Shown: positions 8,092-18,352 of the stretch, in pieces
Position numbering within the stretch: position 1 is the first letter of the stretch
Layout of the letters: each line of letters begins with the position of its first letter
Source: Pseudomonas avellanae BPIC 631
GTDB taxonomy: Bacteria > Pseudomonadota > Gammaproteobacteria > Pseudomonadales > Pseudomonadaceae
NCBI RefSeq assembly: GCF_000444135.1
Contig: NZ_ATDK01000287.1
Coordinates: 1-49,977 of the forward strand
DNA: 49,977 nucleotides
Direction: 5' to 3'
Program-made: the position numbers and the translations under genes
The notes under the pieces: model-generated
The model's database searches: none
The model's input: the letters and a program-made list of their open reading frames with translations, nothing else
Told to the model about the DNA's origin: nothing

Positions 8092-9170
8092 TCCTGAATG
8101 CCCGCTCGCCACCCATCGATTTGAGCGAGTGTAATTGCCCGGGCACTACCAGGATGGGCGTAGAAATCCCGGTACCAGGAAGCAGTTTTCTCCACGACTT
8201 CTTCCGTGTTCCACACCGGAATCCAGTTCAGCTGATTTCTTGCGATTGAACTGTCCAGCGCCAATGCGCCTGCTTCAGGCAATGGATTGTCCATGAACTC
8301 GAGATTCGGACGCTGCCAGTCGGTACTCATCAGCTCGAGAACATCTCTGACCGAATACTGCTTGAGTTCCTGAGGCCCGAGGTTCCAGGCTTTCGCAACG
8401 CGGCCAGGGTTTTCGGACAGTAGCTCGGCAAGAATGACGAGGTAACCGTGCACGAGTGCCAGAACATGCTGCCAGGGACGGGTGGCGTCCGGGTAACGAA
8501 GAGTCATGACCTGCCCTTCGTTCACAGCACGCACGAAGTCAGGGATAAGACGGTCTTCAGACCAATCCCCACCGCCGATTATATTGCCGCCTCGTGCGGT
8601 AGCAATGGCAGGCCCCAGCCCTTGGGAGAAGGGGTAGGAAGCGCCATAGCTTTGGATAATCATTTCCGCAGCCGCTTTTGAAGCGCTGTAAGGATCTTTG
8701 CCACCCAGTGGGTCGTTTTCGCGGTATGGCCATGCCCATTCGTTGTTTTTATAGACTTTGTCTGTTGTGACACAGAGCACGCCGCGAACACTTTTTACCA
8801 GACGAGCCGTTTCAAGAACGTGCGCCGTCCCTTGAGCGTTGACCATGAACGTCTGCACGGGCTCGCGGTACGACCTGCGAACGAGAGGCTGAGCGGCCAG
8901 GTGCAGAATCAAATCCGGCTGAAAGGCTTCGACAGCCTGCAGTAGCTTGTCAAAGTCGCAGATGTCACCTAAAACGCTGTCTATATCGTTTTCCAGCCCC
9001 AGCTCTTCAAAAAGAGAGGGTGTGGTCTCAGGCGCGAGCGAATAGCCTGCAACATGAGCACCGATAGACTTCAGCCAAAGACATGCCCATCCCCCGGTGA
9101 ACCCGGTATGACCAGTGACCAAAACCTTTTTTCCGGCAAGGCTGTCTTCAAACTTGAGTTTTGCTGTCAT
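8088..9170 (-). CDS. rfbG: CDP-glucose 4,6-dehydratase
   Basis: Converts CDP-glucose to CDP-4-keto-6-deoxyglucose with bound NAD. The protein (360 residues, normal length) has GHTGFTGGW for NAD at residues 20-28, TTDKVY at 135-140 and the catalytic pair Tyr161/Lys165 in YSASK. The GHTGFTG form and the KVYKNNEWAWPYRE stretch are characteristic of RfbG/DdhB rather than dTDP- or GDP-sugar dehydratases. With rfbF it forms a complete two-step module. It is the first gene after a 278-base gap in the operon, which contains a perfect hairpin at 9203-9230. It overlaps the following reductase gene by 4 bases. Confidence 0.94.
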   Translation of the reverse strand: MTAKLKFEDSLAGKKVLVTGHTGFTGGWACLWLKSIGAHVAGYSLAPETTPSLFEELGLENDIDSVLGDICDFDKLLQAVEAFQPDLILHLAAQPLVRRSYREPVQTFMVNAQGTAHVLETARLVKSVRGVLCVTTDKVYKNNEWAWPYRENDPLGGKDPYSASKAAAEMIIQSYGASYPFSQGLGPAIATARGGNIIGGGDWSEDRLIPDFVRAVNEGQVMTLRYPDATRPWQHVLALVHGYLVILAELLSENPGRVAKAWNLGPQELKQYSVRDVLELMSTDWQRPNLEFMDNPLPEAGALALDSSIARNQLNWIPVWNTEEVVEKTASWYRDFYAHPGSARAITLAQIDGWRAGIQE

Positions 9171-9448
9171 TTTCCTACGCCATCGGTGTTGTGCGAATAA
9201 CTTGCCTCTGATAAACAGTGATCAGAGGCATCAGCAATAAAATAAGCGAGCAAGAATACATGGCTATCAGGGTTTTGTGGAAATAAAGGACACACAGGTG
9301 CCAGCGAGCCCATCGAAAATGCCGAACACTTGCCTCGACATAAAGTACACGGTGACTGCCTAAGCCACCGCGCCAATGGTCCTTCGCACTTTGGCCACAG
9401 GCCCTCAATTGAGCGACACACAATTCAAACCGAAAAACAAGCTCCGCG
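9171..9448. other. 278-base intergenic gap within the operon
   Basis: This gap divides the exporter/glycosyltransferase half of the operon from the CDP-sugar half, where other spacings are mostly below 30 bases. It has a perfect inverted repeat (listed separately). No convincing protein-coding frame is seen: a 97-codon minus-strand frame starts inside the preceding gene and has no family features. An internal promoter or attenuator could lie here. Confidence 0.4.
9203..9230. repeat. Perfect 10-bp hairpin upstream of rfbG
   Basis: Bases 9203-9212 (TGCCTCTGAT) pair perfectly with 9221-9230 around an 8-base loop. No T-tract follows on either strand, so it is not a standard terminator. It lies 33 bases before the rfbG start and could affect expression or mRNA processing between the two operon halves. 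Confidence 0.55.
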
Positions 9449-11929
9449 TTATTTTGTGATCTCGCCAAGAAGCTGCTGTGCGCTCTCTTCCCATGTCAGC
9501 CACGGCATCGACACTGACGTAGGGTGCTCGCCAAGGTCTAACAGCTTCAGCCAAGCCAGAACAGCGGCAGCCAGCTCGCCAGCGGCCATCCCCTGAAAAT
9601 AAAACGCGTGCTCACCGGCAATTTCTCTGAACACTGGCAGATCGCGAATGATCATCGGCATATGATGCTGAGCTGCCTCAATCAATGGCAGCCCAAACCC
9701 TTCACCTTCAGACGCAGCTATCAGGCAGGTCGTAGCCGAATAGACCTTCTCGAGGTACTCGTCACTGATGCCTTCCAGCCAGAAAAGTCTATTGCCCTTT
9801 TCAGGATGTTTTTCGAGGCGTGCGACCAGTTCGTCGACAAGCCAGCCTCTTTTGCCGACGATCACCAGATTGATATCCTGGCCCTGCTCCCACAACTGCT
9901 CAAAAGCAGCCAGTGTCTGTGCATGCCCCTTGCGCGGCTCAATGGTACTGACCATCAGAAAGCTCGGCTTCTGTGCCAGACGTGCCAACAGGTCCCAGGC
10001 ATCGTCAGGCAAGCCTGCTGATGGCATGCTGTTGTCGATATCGGCGCCCAGATGGAAGCTTTTGACATTCGGCTTATTGCCAGCACATTTGTCTGTATTG
10101 TCCGCGAGCCACTGCTTGAGTTCATCGGCAACCGCTTCGGATATGCAAATCAGGTCGCTCGCAACCATGCCGATTTTCTGCAACCAGTCGTTGAACAGCT
10201 CGGCGTTTGGTGCACCCCACCAGTCCGGGCGATGAAACAGCAGCAGGTCGTAGACGATATAGCTAACCTGCACACCCATCTGACGCATTTGGCTGTGCAA
10301 TGGGTAAAGTTGACTGGCCAGGTGCATGTTCAAGTCCAGGGACAGATAAATGTCATCCTGAGCAAAGTCGATGATGGCGTCGGTCGTTTCGGGAAACTCA
10401 GCGTATATGCGCGATGCGAAGGCATTAGCGTAGTAATACTGACCGTCGGCGTAGTAAATCGGACGAACGTTGAGGCCGGTCGGCTGCTTGTTCAGAAACT
10501 CATGGAGCAGGCTACGCACAACGCGCTGGATGCCTGACCTGGCATCACTGTGAACAATGCTGGATACGTCCAACAACAGTTGCCGGTGATCGGCGCCTGC
10601 GAAATCGAAAGCAATGCTTTTCGCGATCTGGAACAGCTCGATATCAGTAGGGGCTGTATCGGAAAGCGAAATCAAGCGCTCCAGTAACTCGGCAGCGGGA
10701 TCAGCCTGATCGCCCACGCCATCGACAACCGGTGAATGCCTGAGTTCAAGCGCTGCAATGGCTTTCTTGGCTGACTCGTCCCACGAAAACTTGGTGCACT
10801 GCTCACCTGCATTCGCAAGCAATCGGGCACGGAAGCCTTCGTCTTCCAGCCCTTCAATCATTTTCGCCGCAATGGACTTGACCGAGAGCGGATCAAACAG
10901 CGCATCAGCAAAGCCAATAACTTCTGGAACACTGCTGCAGTTGGAACCAATAACCGCGGCACCGCATGCCATCGCTTCCAGCACCGGAAGACCGAAACCT
11001 TCGTGCGTGGACGGGAAGACAAACAGTTTGGCCAGCGAATACAGGGCAATCAGATCAGGGTCATTAACATAACCGGTAAGCACCAGATCCGAAGATTTGA
11101 TTCCATATTGCTCCGCAAATGCGAGCAGCTCCATTCTCTGCTGGGCATGCAACTTACTGGCGATAACCAGCTGGTGGCGATCCTTCAGGGCTTGTGGCAA
11201 CGTGCTGTAGGCCTCAAGCAAACGCGCGAAGTTCTTCCGCGGATCAAAGCCACCCGGTGCGTAGAGAATGAATTCGGACTTGACGCCGAGACGCTCAAGC
11301 ATCGCCGAGCTTTTGGTCAGATTGATTTCGTCGGGAGTGAATTGCTCGCCAATGGCCGCCGATATGTTGGCTATTCGCGCGCGATCAATGTCCAGGTGGG
11401 TAACCGCTTCCTGACGGGACGAGTCGGAAATGGCCAGCAAGGTATCGGCTTTTTTCAGCCAGTCTATCTTGCGGTAGTAGTAGTCCTTCAGCTCTGCCGT
11501 AGGCAGATAGACGTCCTCATTCATGAACGGGATCAGATCATAAAGAATGACGGCGGTCTGATACGTCGCAGGGACAGCGCCAACTGACGTTACCGCATAA
11601 CCTTCAAACAGGCTGCTGACCAGTACGACATCTGGCTTGAGTGTGGCCATAAAGGATTCGCGCACCACTTCGGATGCTCGCGCCACCCAAGGAGTAGGAT
11701 TGGCATCGCTGGGCACATCAAAGATGCGGATTCGGCGTTCCGGGATAAGCCCCGAGAACGCGGCCCTGATATCAGGAATGCTCTCCGACATGCAGTTGTT
11801 GAGCGCCAGCCAGATTTCATGCTCGCCAGCATTGCGTGCCATGGCCTGTGCCAAGGAGAGAGAATAGCGACCAATACCGCGGAAACGACTTTCGGACTGA
11901 GCGCCCTGTAGATCAATGACGATACGCAT
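9449..11929 (-). CDS. Bifunctional glycosyltransferase with two GT4 domains
   Basis: An 826-residue cytosolic enzyme with two family-4 (GT-B fold) units. The first begins MRIVIDLQGAQSESRFRGIGRY and has its donor-binding EX7E motif in STHEGFGLPVLEAM. The second begins near residue 450 (LLLDVSSIVHSDARSGIQRVV) and has its motif in EGEGFGLPLIEAA, so both sites look catalytically competent. Such tandem enzymes build or start homopolymer O-chains in ABC-transporter-type clusters. Given gmd/rmd next door, rhamnosyl transfer from GDP-D-rhamnose is the likely reaction (inferred). The start is the ATG at 11929, which shares a base with the stop of the preceding gene (TGATG). An in-frame TTG at 11932 is less likely. 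Confidence 0.88.
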   Translation of the reverse strand: MRIVIDLQGAQSESRFRGIGRYSLSLAQAMARNAGEHEIWLALNNCMSESIPDIRAAFSGLIPERRIRIFDVPSDANPTPWVARASEVVRESFMATLKPDVVLVSSLFEGYAVTSVGAVPATYQTAVILYDLIPFMNEDVYLPTAELKDYYYRKIDWLKKADTLLAISDSSRQEAVTHLDIDRARIANISAAIGEQFTPDEINLTKSSAMLERLGVKSEFILYAPGGFDPRKNFARLLEAYSTLPQALKDRHQLVIASKLHAQQRMELLAFAEQYGIKSSDLVLTGYVNDPDLIALYSLAKLFVFPSTHEGFGLPVLEAMACGAAVIGSNCSSVPEVIGFADALFDPLSVKSIAAKMIEGLEDEGFRARLLANAGEQCTKFSWDESAKKAIAALELRHSPVVDGVGDQADPAAELLERLISLSDTAPTDIELFQIAKSIAFDFAGADHRQLLLDVSSIVHSDARSGIQRVVRSLLHEFLNKQPTGLNVRPIYYADGQYYYANAFASRIYAEFPETTDAIIDFAQDDIYLSLDLNMHLASQLYPLHSQMRQMGVQVSYIVYDLLLFHRPDWWGAPNAELFNDWLQKIGMVASDLICISEAVADELKQWLADNTDKCAGNKPNVKSFHLGADIDNSMPSAGLPDDAWDLLARLAQKPSFLMVSTIEPRKGHAQTLAAFEQLWEQGQDINLVIVGKRGWLVDELVARLEKHPEKGNRLFWLEGISDEYLEKVYSATTCLIAASEGEGFGLPLIEAAQHHMPMIIRDLPVFREIAGEHAFYFQGMAAGELAAAVLAWLKLLDLGEHPTSVSMPWLTWEESAQQLLGEITK

Positions 11930-13773
11930 CAACGGTTTTCCTTGCGCTCAAAAGCTTGCTTCAAATCAGAATACACACGGGCTGCTCTAGGGCTTGCAGT
12001 AGGAAAACCATCATCAGTCGCCTCTGTTGTCTCCGTCAAAGGACGGATCTCATGAGGCTGAGGCTGTATGATCCCGTGACGCAGGGCAAATTGCCTGACG
12101 CTGTTCAGCAGATTGGGGTATGACTGAATCTTGCTGGTGACTCGCGTCCGCAAAGCTGGTCTGTTCAAAACAAAACGTAGCGAACGGGCCAGAACAGAGC
12201 GTGCAACTCGCCTGACCAAGCTTGATGGCAATTTTGAAGCCCTGCTCGACAGATCTGCGGACCTACGCAGTGGCTTGGTGACACGCCAGGATTTACTGTT
12301 CTCCAGCTTTGCGATATGAGCCTCGTAAGCAGTCGCCTTGAGCCACCAGTGATGCGCATTGTTCAGAGACTGATCCAGTTGAACTTGTAGATCATGAATC
12401 TGCTCTTGTTCGTTTTCTGTCGCGGTTGCCTTTAACCACCAGTGATGTGCATTGTCCAATGATTCATTCAGGCGAGTCTGAAGCTCGCTCGCCAGTTCTT
12501 GCGCGGATGCCGCATCGGTGGCTTTGGTAATGCTGGTATCGAGTTGCAATTGCAGAACCTGCGACTTGATATGTTCCAGATCGGTAAACGCCTGTCTCAA
12601 GCGCGATTCCGATTCATTCATGCGCAATTGTGCTGCGTCCTGGCCTAACTGGACGTTATGTAGTCGTGATTCAGCCAGTTCGGCGCGCAGGCTCGCTTCA
12701 CGTATCTGAGTCTCGAGATAATCGTTTTCCTCCAGTGCGCGCACTGTCTTCTCGAGGTAATCGCCGTGTTGCCGGATCTGGTCAAGCTGCTCCAGCAGCT
12801 CAGCCTTGGCCGCCGCTGCCGTTTCTGCCTGCACGTGAACGGCCTGCTCGATACCTTGGCCGTGCTGCTGAATCTGATTCAGTTGTTCACGCAACTGAAA
12901 ACTGGTCTCAGTACCCTCCTCCTCCAGTCTCCGCAAAGTCTGTTCAAGACACTGGTTGTGGAGTTGAGTCTGATTAAAGTGCTCGCGCAGCTCAGTGCAT
13001 GCGGCATTGCTGCTTTGAATCCAACCCGCAATCTGGGCGTCATAGCGACGCGCAACCGACTCAAGCGAGAGGCCATACTCTCGACCGAAGACAGTATCGA
13101 ATATCTCCATCTGCTCAGGAGCAGCCGATTTCTGTGCGACGATCGCATAATCCGGGCTGACACCGTGTAACACGCTGAACAGATCAACAGGTCCGCCCTC
13201 TGCAAGCTCGACTTGTTCTTGCAAACGAAGCAACTGGGAGCGGCCAAATTGAGAGTACTCAGCGAGAAAACTCAACAGCAAATGAGGTATCGGGCAGTTA
13301 TGAGTAGGGTCCAGATAAAATGTTTGTGTACCCACCACAAGATTTTCCGAATTGGGCGTTTCCAGAATCAGCAACCCGGCAGGCTTGAGTACGCGACGTG
13401 CCTCGGCCACCAGCACCTTCAAATCGTCAAACGGAATATGTTCGGCAATGTGAAACCCGGAAACAACAGCTAAGCTTTCATCCGGCAGACTTTTCAGCTT
13501 TTCCAGTGCGTCAATATTTTCAACCGGGAGCCCAAGCGCTTTACAGGCTTCGAGCATGCCTGCATCAAGATCGATGCCTTGAGCCTGGAAACCATTTTGG
13601 ATAAGGATTTCCAGCCATTCACCTCGGCCGCACCCCAGATCCAGAGCAGAACACTCCGGGTAAAGTTGCTTGATCAGCTTAAGAAAAGGTACGTAGGCCT
13701 GCTGCCTGTCATGGATCAGCTCACGCGAACCGCGGTAACGATCTTCAAAGGCTCGGTAGAAAGGAACAGTCAT
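11929..13773 (-). CDS. SAM methyltransferase with coiled-coil ruler, WbdD-like O-chain terminator
   Basis: Residues 1-215 are a class I methyltransferase: SAM motif LDLGCGRGEWLE at 44-55, acidic residue in GIDLD at 66-70, and FHIAEHIPF at 107-115. Residues ~255-495 are predicted coiled coil with internal repeats: LREHFNQ (262), LREQLNQ (294) and LLEQLDQ (326) recur every 32 residues, and NAHHWWLKAT recurs at 441 and 472. After SWRVTKPLRR (495-504) comes an arginine-rich tail (about 503-550), perhaps membrane-associating. WbdD of E. coli O9a joins a methyltransferase/kinase to a coiled coil that measures O-chain length. Here no kinase domain is visible. I infer a chain-capping and length-setting role with Wzm/Wzt. 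It overlaps wzt by 4 bases. Confidence 0.82.
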   Translation of the reverse strand: MTVPFYRAFEDRYRGSRELIHDRQQAYVPFLKLIKQLYPECSALDLGCGRGEWLEILIQNGFQAQGIDLDAGMLEACKALGLPVENIDALEKLKSLPDESLAVVSGFHIAEHIPFDDLKVLVAEARRVLKPAGLLILETPNSENLVVGTQTFYLDPTHNCPIPHLLLSFLAEYSQFGRSQLLRLQEQVELAEGGPVDLFSVLHGVSPDYAIVAQKSAAPEQMEIFDTVFGREYGLSLESVARRYDAQIAGWIQSSNAACTELREHFNQTQLHNQCLEQTLRRLEEEGTETSFQLREQLNQIQQHGQGIEQAVHVQAETAAAAKAELLEQLDQIRQHGDYLEKTVRALEENDYLETQIREASLRAELAESRLHNVQLGQDAAQLRMNESESRLRQAFTDLEHIKSQVLQLQLDTSITKATDAASAQELASELQTRLNESLDNAHHWWLKATATENEQEQIHDLQVQLDQSLNNAHHWWLKATAYEAHIAKLENSKSWRVTKPLRRSADLSSRASKLPSSLVRRVARSVLARSLRFVLNRPALRTRVTSKIQSYPNLLNSVRQFALRHGIIQPQPHEIRPLTETTEATDDGFPTASPRAARVYSDLKQAFERKENR

Positions 13774-14987
13774 CGGCTGAACTCCACAACAGGTGGCAAC
13801 CAGGCCAACCCAACAAACTCGTTTTGCGAAATATTAACTACGTTGAACACGAGCGTTAGATCCACCCATTCATAATTGCGGGACAAATGACTGTCAGTGG
13901 TATGGAGTGCTACGGCAACCGAATACGATCCCACACCCAGATTAGCAGCAAAGTTGAATGAGTAGTCCAGCGACTCCCCAGCCTGCAGATCAGCGACCTT
14001 GCAGCCCATATGATGAGTATTGGTGCCGTACACGGGCTGTCCCAGCCGGTCCTTTATCAGGTAGCCCACTACCAGTTCAGGAATGGCACTGTTGACCTGA
14101 GCATTGATGTGCAAGGACACGGGTTCGCCCACTGAAACATATTCAATGCGCTCACCGGCAGCATTATGGAGACTGACAGGGCCGATGGTAGCTTCTCCAC
14201 TGCCAGATCGAGTCTGTACTGAGCCATCTTCGAGCTCACGAAGCTGGACCGTGGCGTTCTCTTTTTCAGCGATCAATGCGTTGTAGAAATCCATGACCTC
14301 TTCTGGCTTGCCGTCTTTTATGACGGTGCCTTTTTCAAGCAGGATAGCTCGGTTGCACAAGGCCTGAATCGAGCCACGGTCGTGAGAAACGATGAGCAGA
14401 GTCGTGCCTTGCTGCTGAAACTCGCGTATACGATCAAAGCTTTTGTGCTGGAAGTAGCTGTCACCCACAGACAGCGCCTCGTCCACGATGAGAATTTCAG
14501 GCCTTATCGCAGTGGCAACCGCAAAAGCGACGCGCATCTGCATACCACTGGAATACGTCCGCACCGGCTCGTCGAAATATTCGCCTATTTCAGCAAATGC
14601 TTCGATTTCATCAATGACTTCATTGATCTGCTCGCCACTGAAGCCCATTAATCCAGCAGCGTGAAAAACGTTCTGGCGGCCAGTCAGGTCTGGCGTAAAA
14701 CCCATGCCCAGCTCAAGAATCGCGGCAATACGACCGTTAACTTGTACATTGCCTTCCGTGGGCTGCAGGGTGCCCGTGATCATCTTGAGAAGTGTTGACT
14801 TACCCGCTCCGTTCTGACCGACGATCCCTATAGCCTCACCTGGCTCTATGGAAAAGCTGATGTGTTTGAGGACCCAGTGCTCTTCACTTGGCTTGGTGGG
14901 TATACCGAACCAGCGACCTATACGCTGAAACTCGGAAGCATAGACACGATAGGCCTTGCCCAGGTTCTTGACACTCAACAGGCTCAT
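13770..14987 (-). CDS. wzt: O-antigen ABC transporter ATPase with carbohydrate-binding domain
   Basis: ATPase of the inner-membrane exporter that moves lipid-linked O-polysaccharide to the periplasm. Walker A is GQNGAGKST at residues 57-65, the signature YSSGMQMR at 145-152, Walker B ILIVDE at 165-170, and the H-loop SHD at 201-203. Residues ~255-405 form the extra beta-sandwich domain seen in Wzt proteins that recognise a chemically capped O-chain end (as in O9a systems). That fits with the methyltransferase gene directly after it. The 405-residue length is typical for the extended Wzt type. Gene ends overlap by 4 bases (ATGA) on both sides, with wzm before and the methyltransferase after. 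Confidence 0.95.
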   Translation of the reverse strand: MSLLSVKNLGKAYRVYASEFQRIGRWFGIPTKPSEEHWVLKHISFSIEPGEAIGIVGQNGAGKSTLLKMITGTLQPTEGNVQVNGRIAAILELGMGFTPDLTGRQNVFHAAGLMGFSGEQINEVIDEIEAFAEIGEYFDEPVRTYSSGMQMRVAFAVATAIRPEILIVDEALSVGDSYFQHKSFDRIREFQQQGTTLLIVSHDRGSIQALCNRAILLEKGTVIKDGKPEEVMDFYNALIAEKENATVQLRELEDGSVQTRSGSGEATIGPVSLHNAAGERIEYVSVGEPVSLHINAQVNSAIPELVVGYLIKDRLGQPVYGTNTHHMGCKVADLQAGESLDYSFNFAANLGVGSYSVAVALHTTDSHLSRNYEWVDLTLVFNVVNISQNEFVGLAWLPPVVEFSR

Positions 14988-15778
14988 AGTACATCCACCA
15001 TTTCCGGTGCTGCGCGGCGAAACATGAACAGCCCCAACAGCATCAGGCCAACGGCAACCGCAGCGGTTACGGCCATGCTTTGCAGATCAGGTGCTCGCGC
15101 ATAAACCAGCACATCGTGATAGGCACTGACAATCGGAAACATGGGGTTGATGCCCATGACACTCTTGAACTGCTCGGGAATGATATTGAGCGGGTACACG
15201 ATAGGCGTGAACCAGAACCAGACCTGCAACAGGATTGGAATGACCTGGCCAACGTCCCGCACGAATACGTTCAATACGCCGAGAATCAGACCCAGGCCGA
15301 CAGCCAGAGCCGTCACTACAAGGGTCAGCGGGATCAACCAAAGCATTTGCCAGTGCGGCCATTGCCCCAGCGCAGCAAAGACCAGCAGTATCGCCGCGAA
15401 CAGCAGGACGTAATTGAGCAGGCAGGAGCCTGCGACAATCACCGGCAGTGTAATCCGCGGAAAACGCATCTTCTTCATCAGGTTGCCCTGATCGATGAAC
15501 AGCGTCAGGCAGCGGCCGATGATCTCCGAAAAATAGCTCCAGGCCAGCATCCCGGCCATCAGGTAGACCGCGTACGCGTACTTGTTATCAATGCCAGGGA
15601 GTTTGGCAGCCAGCACATTGGAGAGCACCAATGCATAGATTGCCACCTGTGCCAGCGGGTTGATGATCATCCACAGGCCGCCGAGGCGGCTACGAGCGAA
15701 ACGTGCGGAAAACTCATTGCGTATAGATGAAAAGACGAATCCTCGGTAACCCCAAAGGCTTCTGAACAGCTCCAACAT
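14984..15778 (-). CDS. wzm: O-antigen ABC transporter permease
   Basis: A 264-residue ABC-2 type permease with six hydrophobic helices after an amphipathic N-terminus (SLWGYRGFVFSSIRNEFSARFARSRLGGLW), the pattern of Wzm/TagG proteins. It dimerises in the inner membrane and works with Wzt to export the lipid-linked polysaccharide. It is the first gene of the minus-strand operon and faces gmd across a 532-base divergent promoter region. A well-placed AGGAGT ribosome binding site is seen before the ATG at 15778. Confidence 0.95.
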   Translation of the reverse strand: MLELFRSLWGYRGFVFSSIRNEFSARFARSRLGGLWMIINPLAQVAIYALVLSNVLAAKLPGIDNKYAYAVYLMAGMLAWSYFSEIIGRCLTLFIDQGNLMKKMRFPRITLPVIVAGSCLLNYVLLFAAILLVFAALGQWPHWQMLWLIPLTLVVTALAVGLGLILGVLNVFVRDVGQVIPILLQVWFWFTPIVYPLNIIPEQFKSVMGINPMFPIVSAYHDVLVYARAPDLQSMAVTAAVAVGLMLLGLFMFRRAAPEMVDVL

Positions 15779-17341
<1,563 letters not shown>

Positions 17342-17342
<1 letters not shown>

Positions 17343-18238
17343 TGAGTATTGCCGGCAAGCGCGCACTGATCACGGGTATCAACGGCTTCACCGGTCGCTT
17401 CATGGCGACCGAGCTGGCCGCTCAGGGCTGTGAAGTCCTTGGCGTCGGCAGTCAGCCTTCGGACAGTCCTGGCTACTATCAGGTAGACCTGGCAGACGTG
17501 GCAGGTCTTCGCAAGCTGCTGGCAGACACTCAGCCGGACATCGTCGTGCATCTGGCGGCCCTGGCGTTCGTCGGGCACGGCGCTGCGGAGGCGTTCTATC
17601 AGGTCAACCTGATCGGCACCCGCAACCTGCTTGAAGCCATCGACGCTTGCGGCAAGGCGCCTGACTGCGTGTTGCTGGCGAGCAGCGCCAACGTCTATGG
17701 CAACGCGTCATCCGGCATGCTGGATGAAACCACGCCGCCAGCGCCGGCCAACGACTACGCCGTGAGCAAACTGGCGATGGAATACATGGCAAGCCTCTGG
17801 CATGCCAGGTTGCCTATCGTTACAGCCAGGCCGTTCAACTACACCGGCGTCGGCCAGGCGGAAAACTTCCTGCTGCCCAAGATCGTTTCGCACTTCGCAC
17901 GCAAGGCGAACGCCATCGAGCTGGGCAATCTGGACGTGTGGCGTGATTTCAGCGACGTACGTGCTGTTGTCAGCGCTTATCGTGGCCTGCTGGAAACCCG
18001 GCCGCTGGGGCAGACAATCAACGTCAGCTCCGGCGTGACGCACTCGCTGCGTGAAGTCATCGACATGTGCAAGCAGATCACCGGACAGGACATCGATGTG
18101 CAGGTCAACCCTGCGTTTGTCCGCGCCAACGAGGTAAAGACCCTGTGTGGAAACAATGCTCGCCTGCGAGCGCTGGTCCCGGACTGGACGACCCCCCCGC
18201 TTCACGAAACATTAAGCTGGATGTTGCCTGCGGGCTGA
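17342..18238 (+). CDS. rmd: GDP-6-deoxy-D-mannose (GDP-D-rhamnose) reductase
   Basis: Reduces the C4 keto group of the Gmd product to give GDP-D-rhamnose. It is a 298-residue SDR with GINGFTG at 12-18 and catalytic Tyr139/Lys143 in YAVSK. The length, the pairing with gmd and the neighbouring A-band-type genes favour Rmd over GDP-fucose synthase, which would carry an epimerase function and lie in a different context. Start is the ATG at 17342 overlapping the gmd stop. A strong terminator follows 20 bases after the stop. Confidence 0.94.
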
Positions 18239-18257
18239 TCACACGGCTGCTTCAAAC

Positions 18258-18295
18258 AAGGCCTGTCTATTCTGTAGACAGGCCTTTCCTTTTTA
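18258..18295 (+). terminator. Strong intrinsic terminator after rmd
   Basis: A perfect 12-bp stem (18258-18269 with 18275-18286) with a 5-base loop is followed by TCCTTTTT. It lies between rmd and the WbpZ-like gene, so the latter either depends on readthrough or has its own promoter within the ~60 bases before its start. Confidence 0.88.
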
Positions 18296-18352
18296 ACGAT
18301 CCTTCAAGCCCGTGGTGACAGACTCAGCACGCATGGCTGAATCAGGCAGACG

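Noticed and set aside
9175..9468. 97-codon minus-strand frame in the operon gap
   Set aside because: It starts inside the preceding gene, has no ribosome binding site or family features, and its composition looks non-coding.
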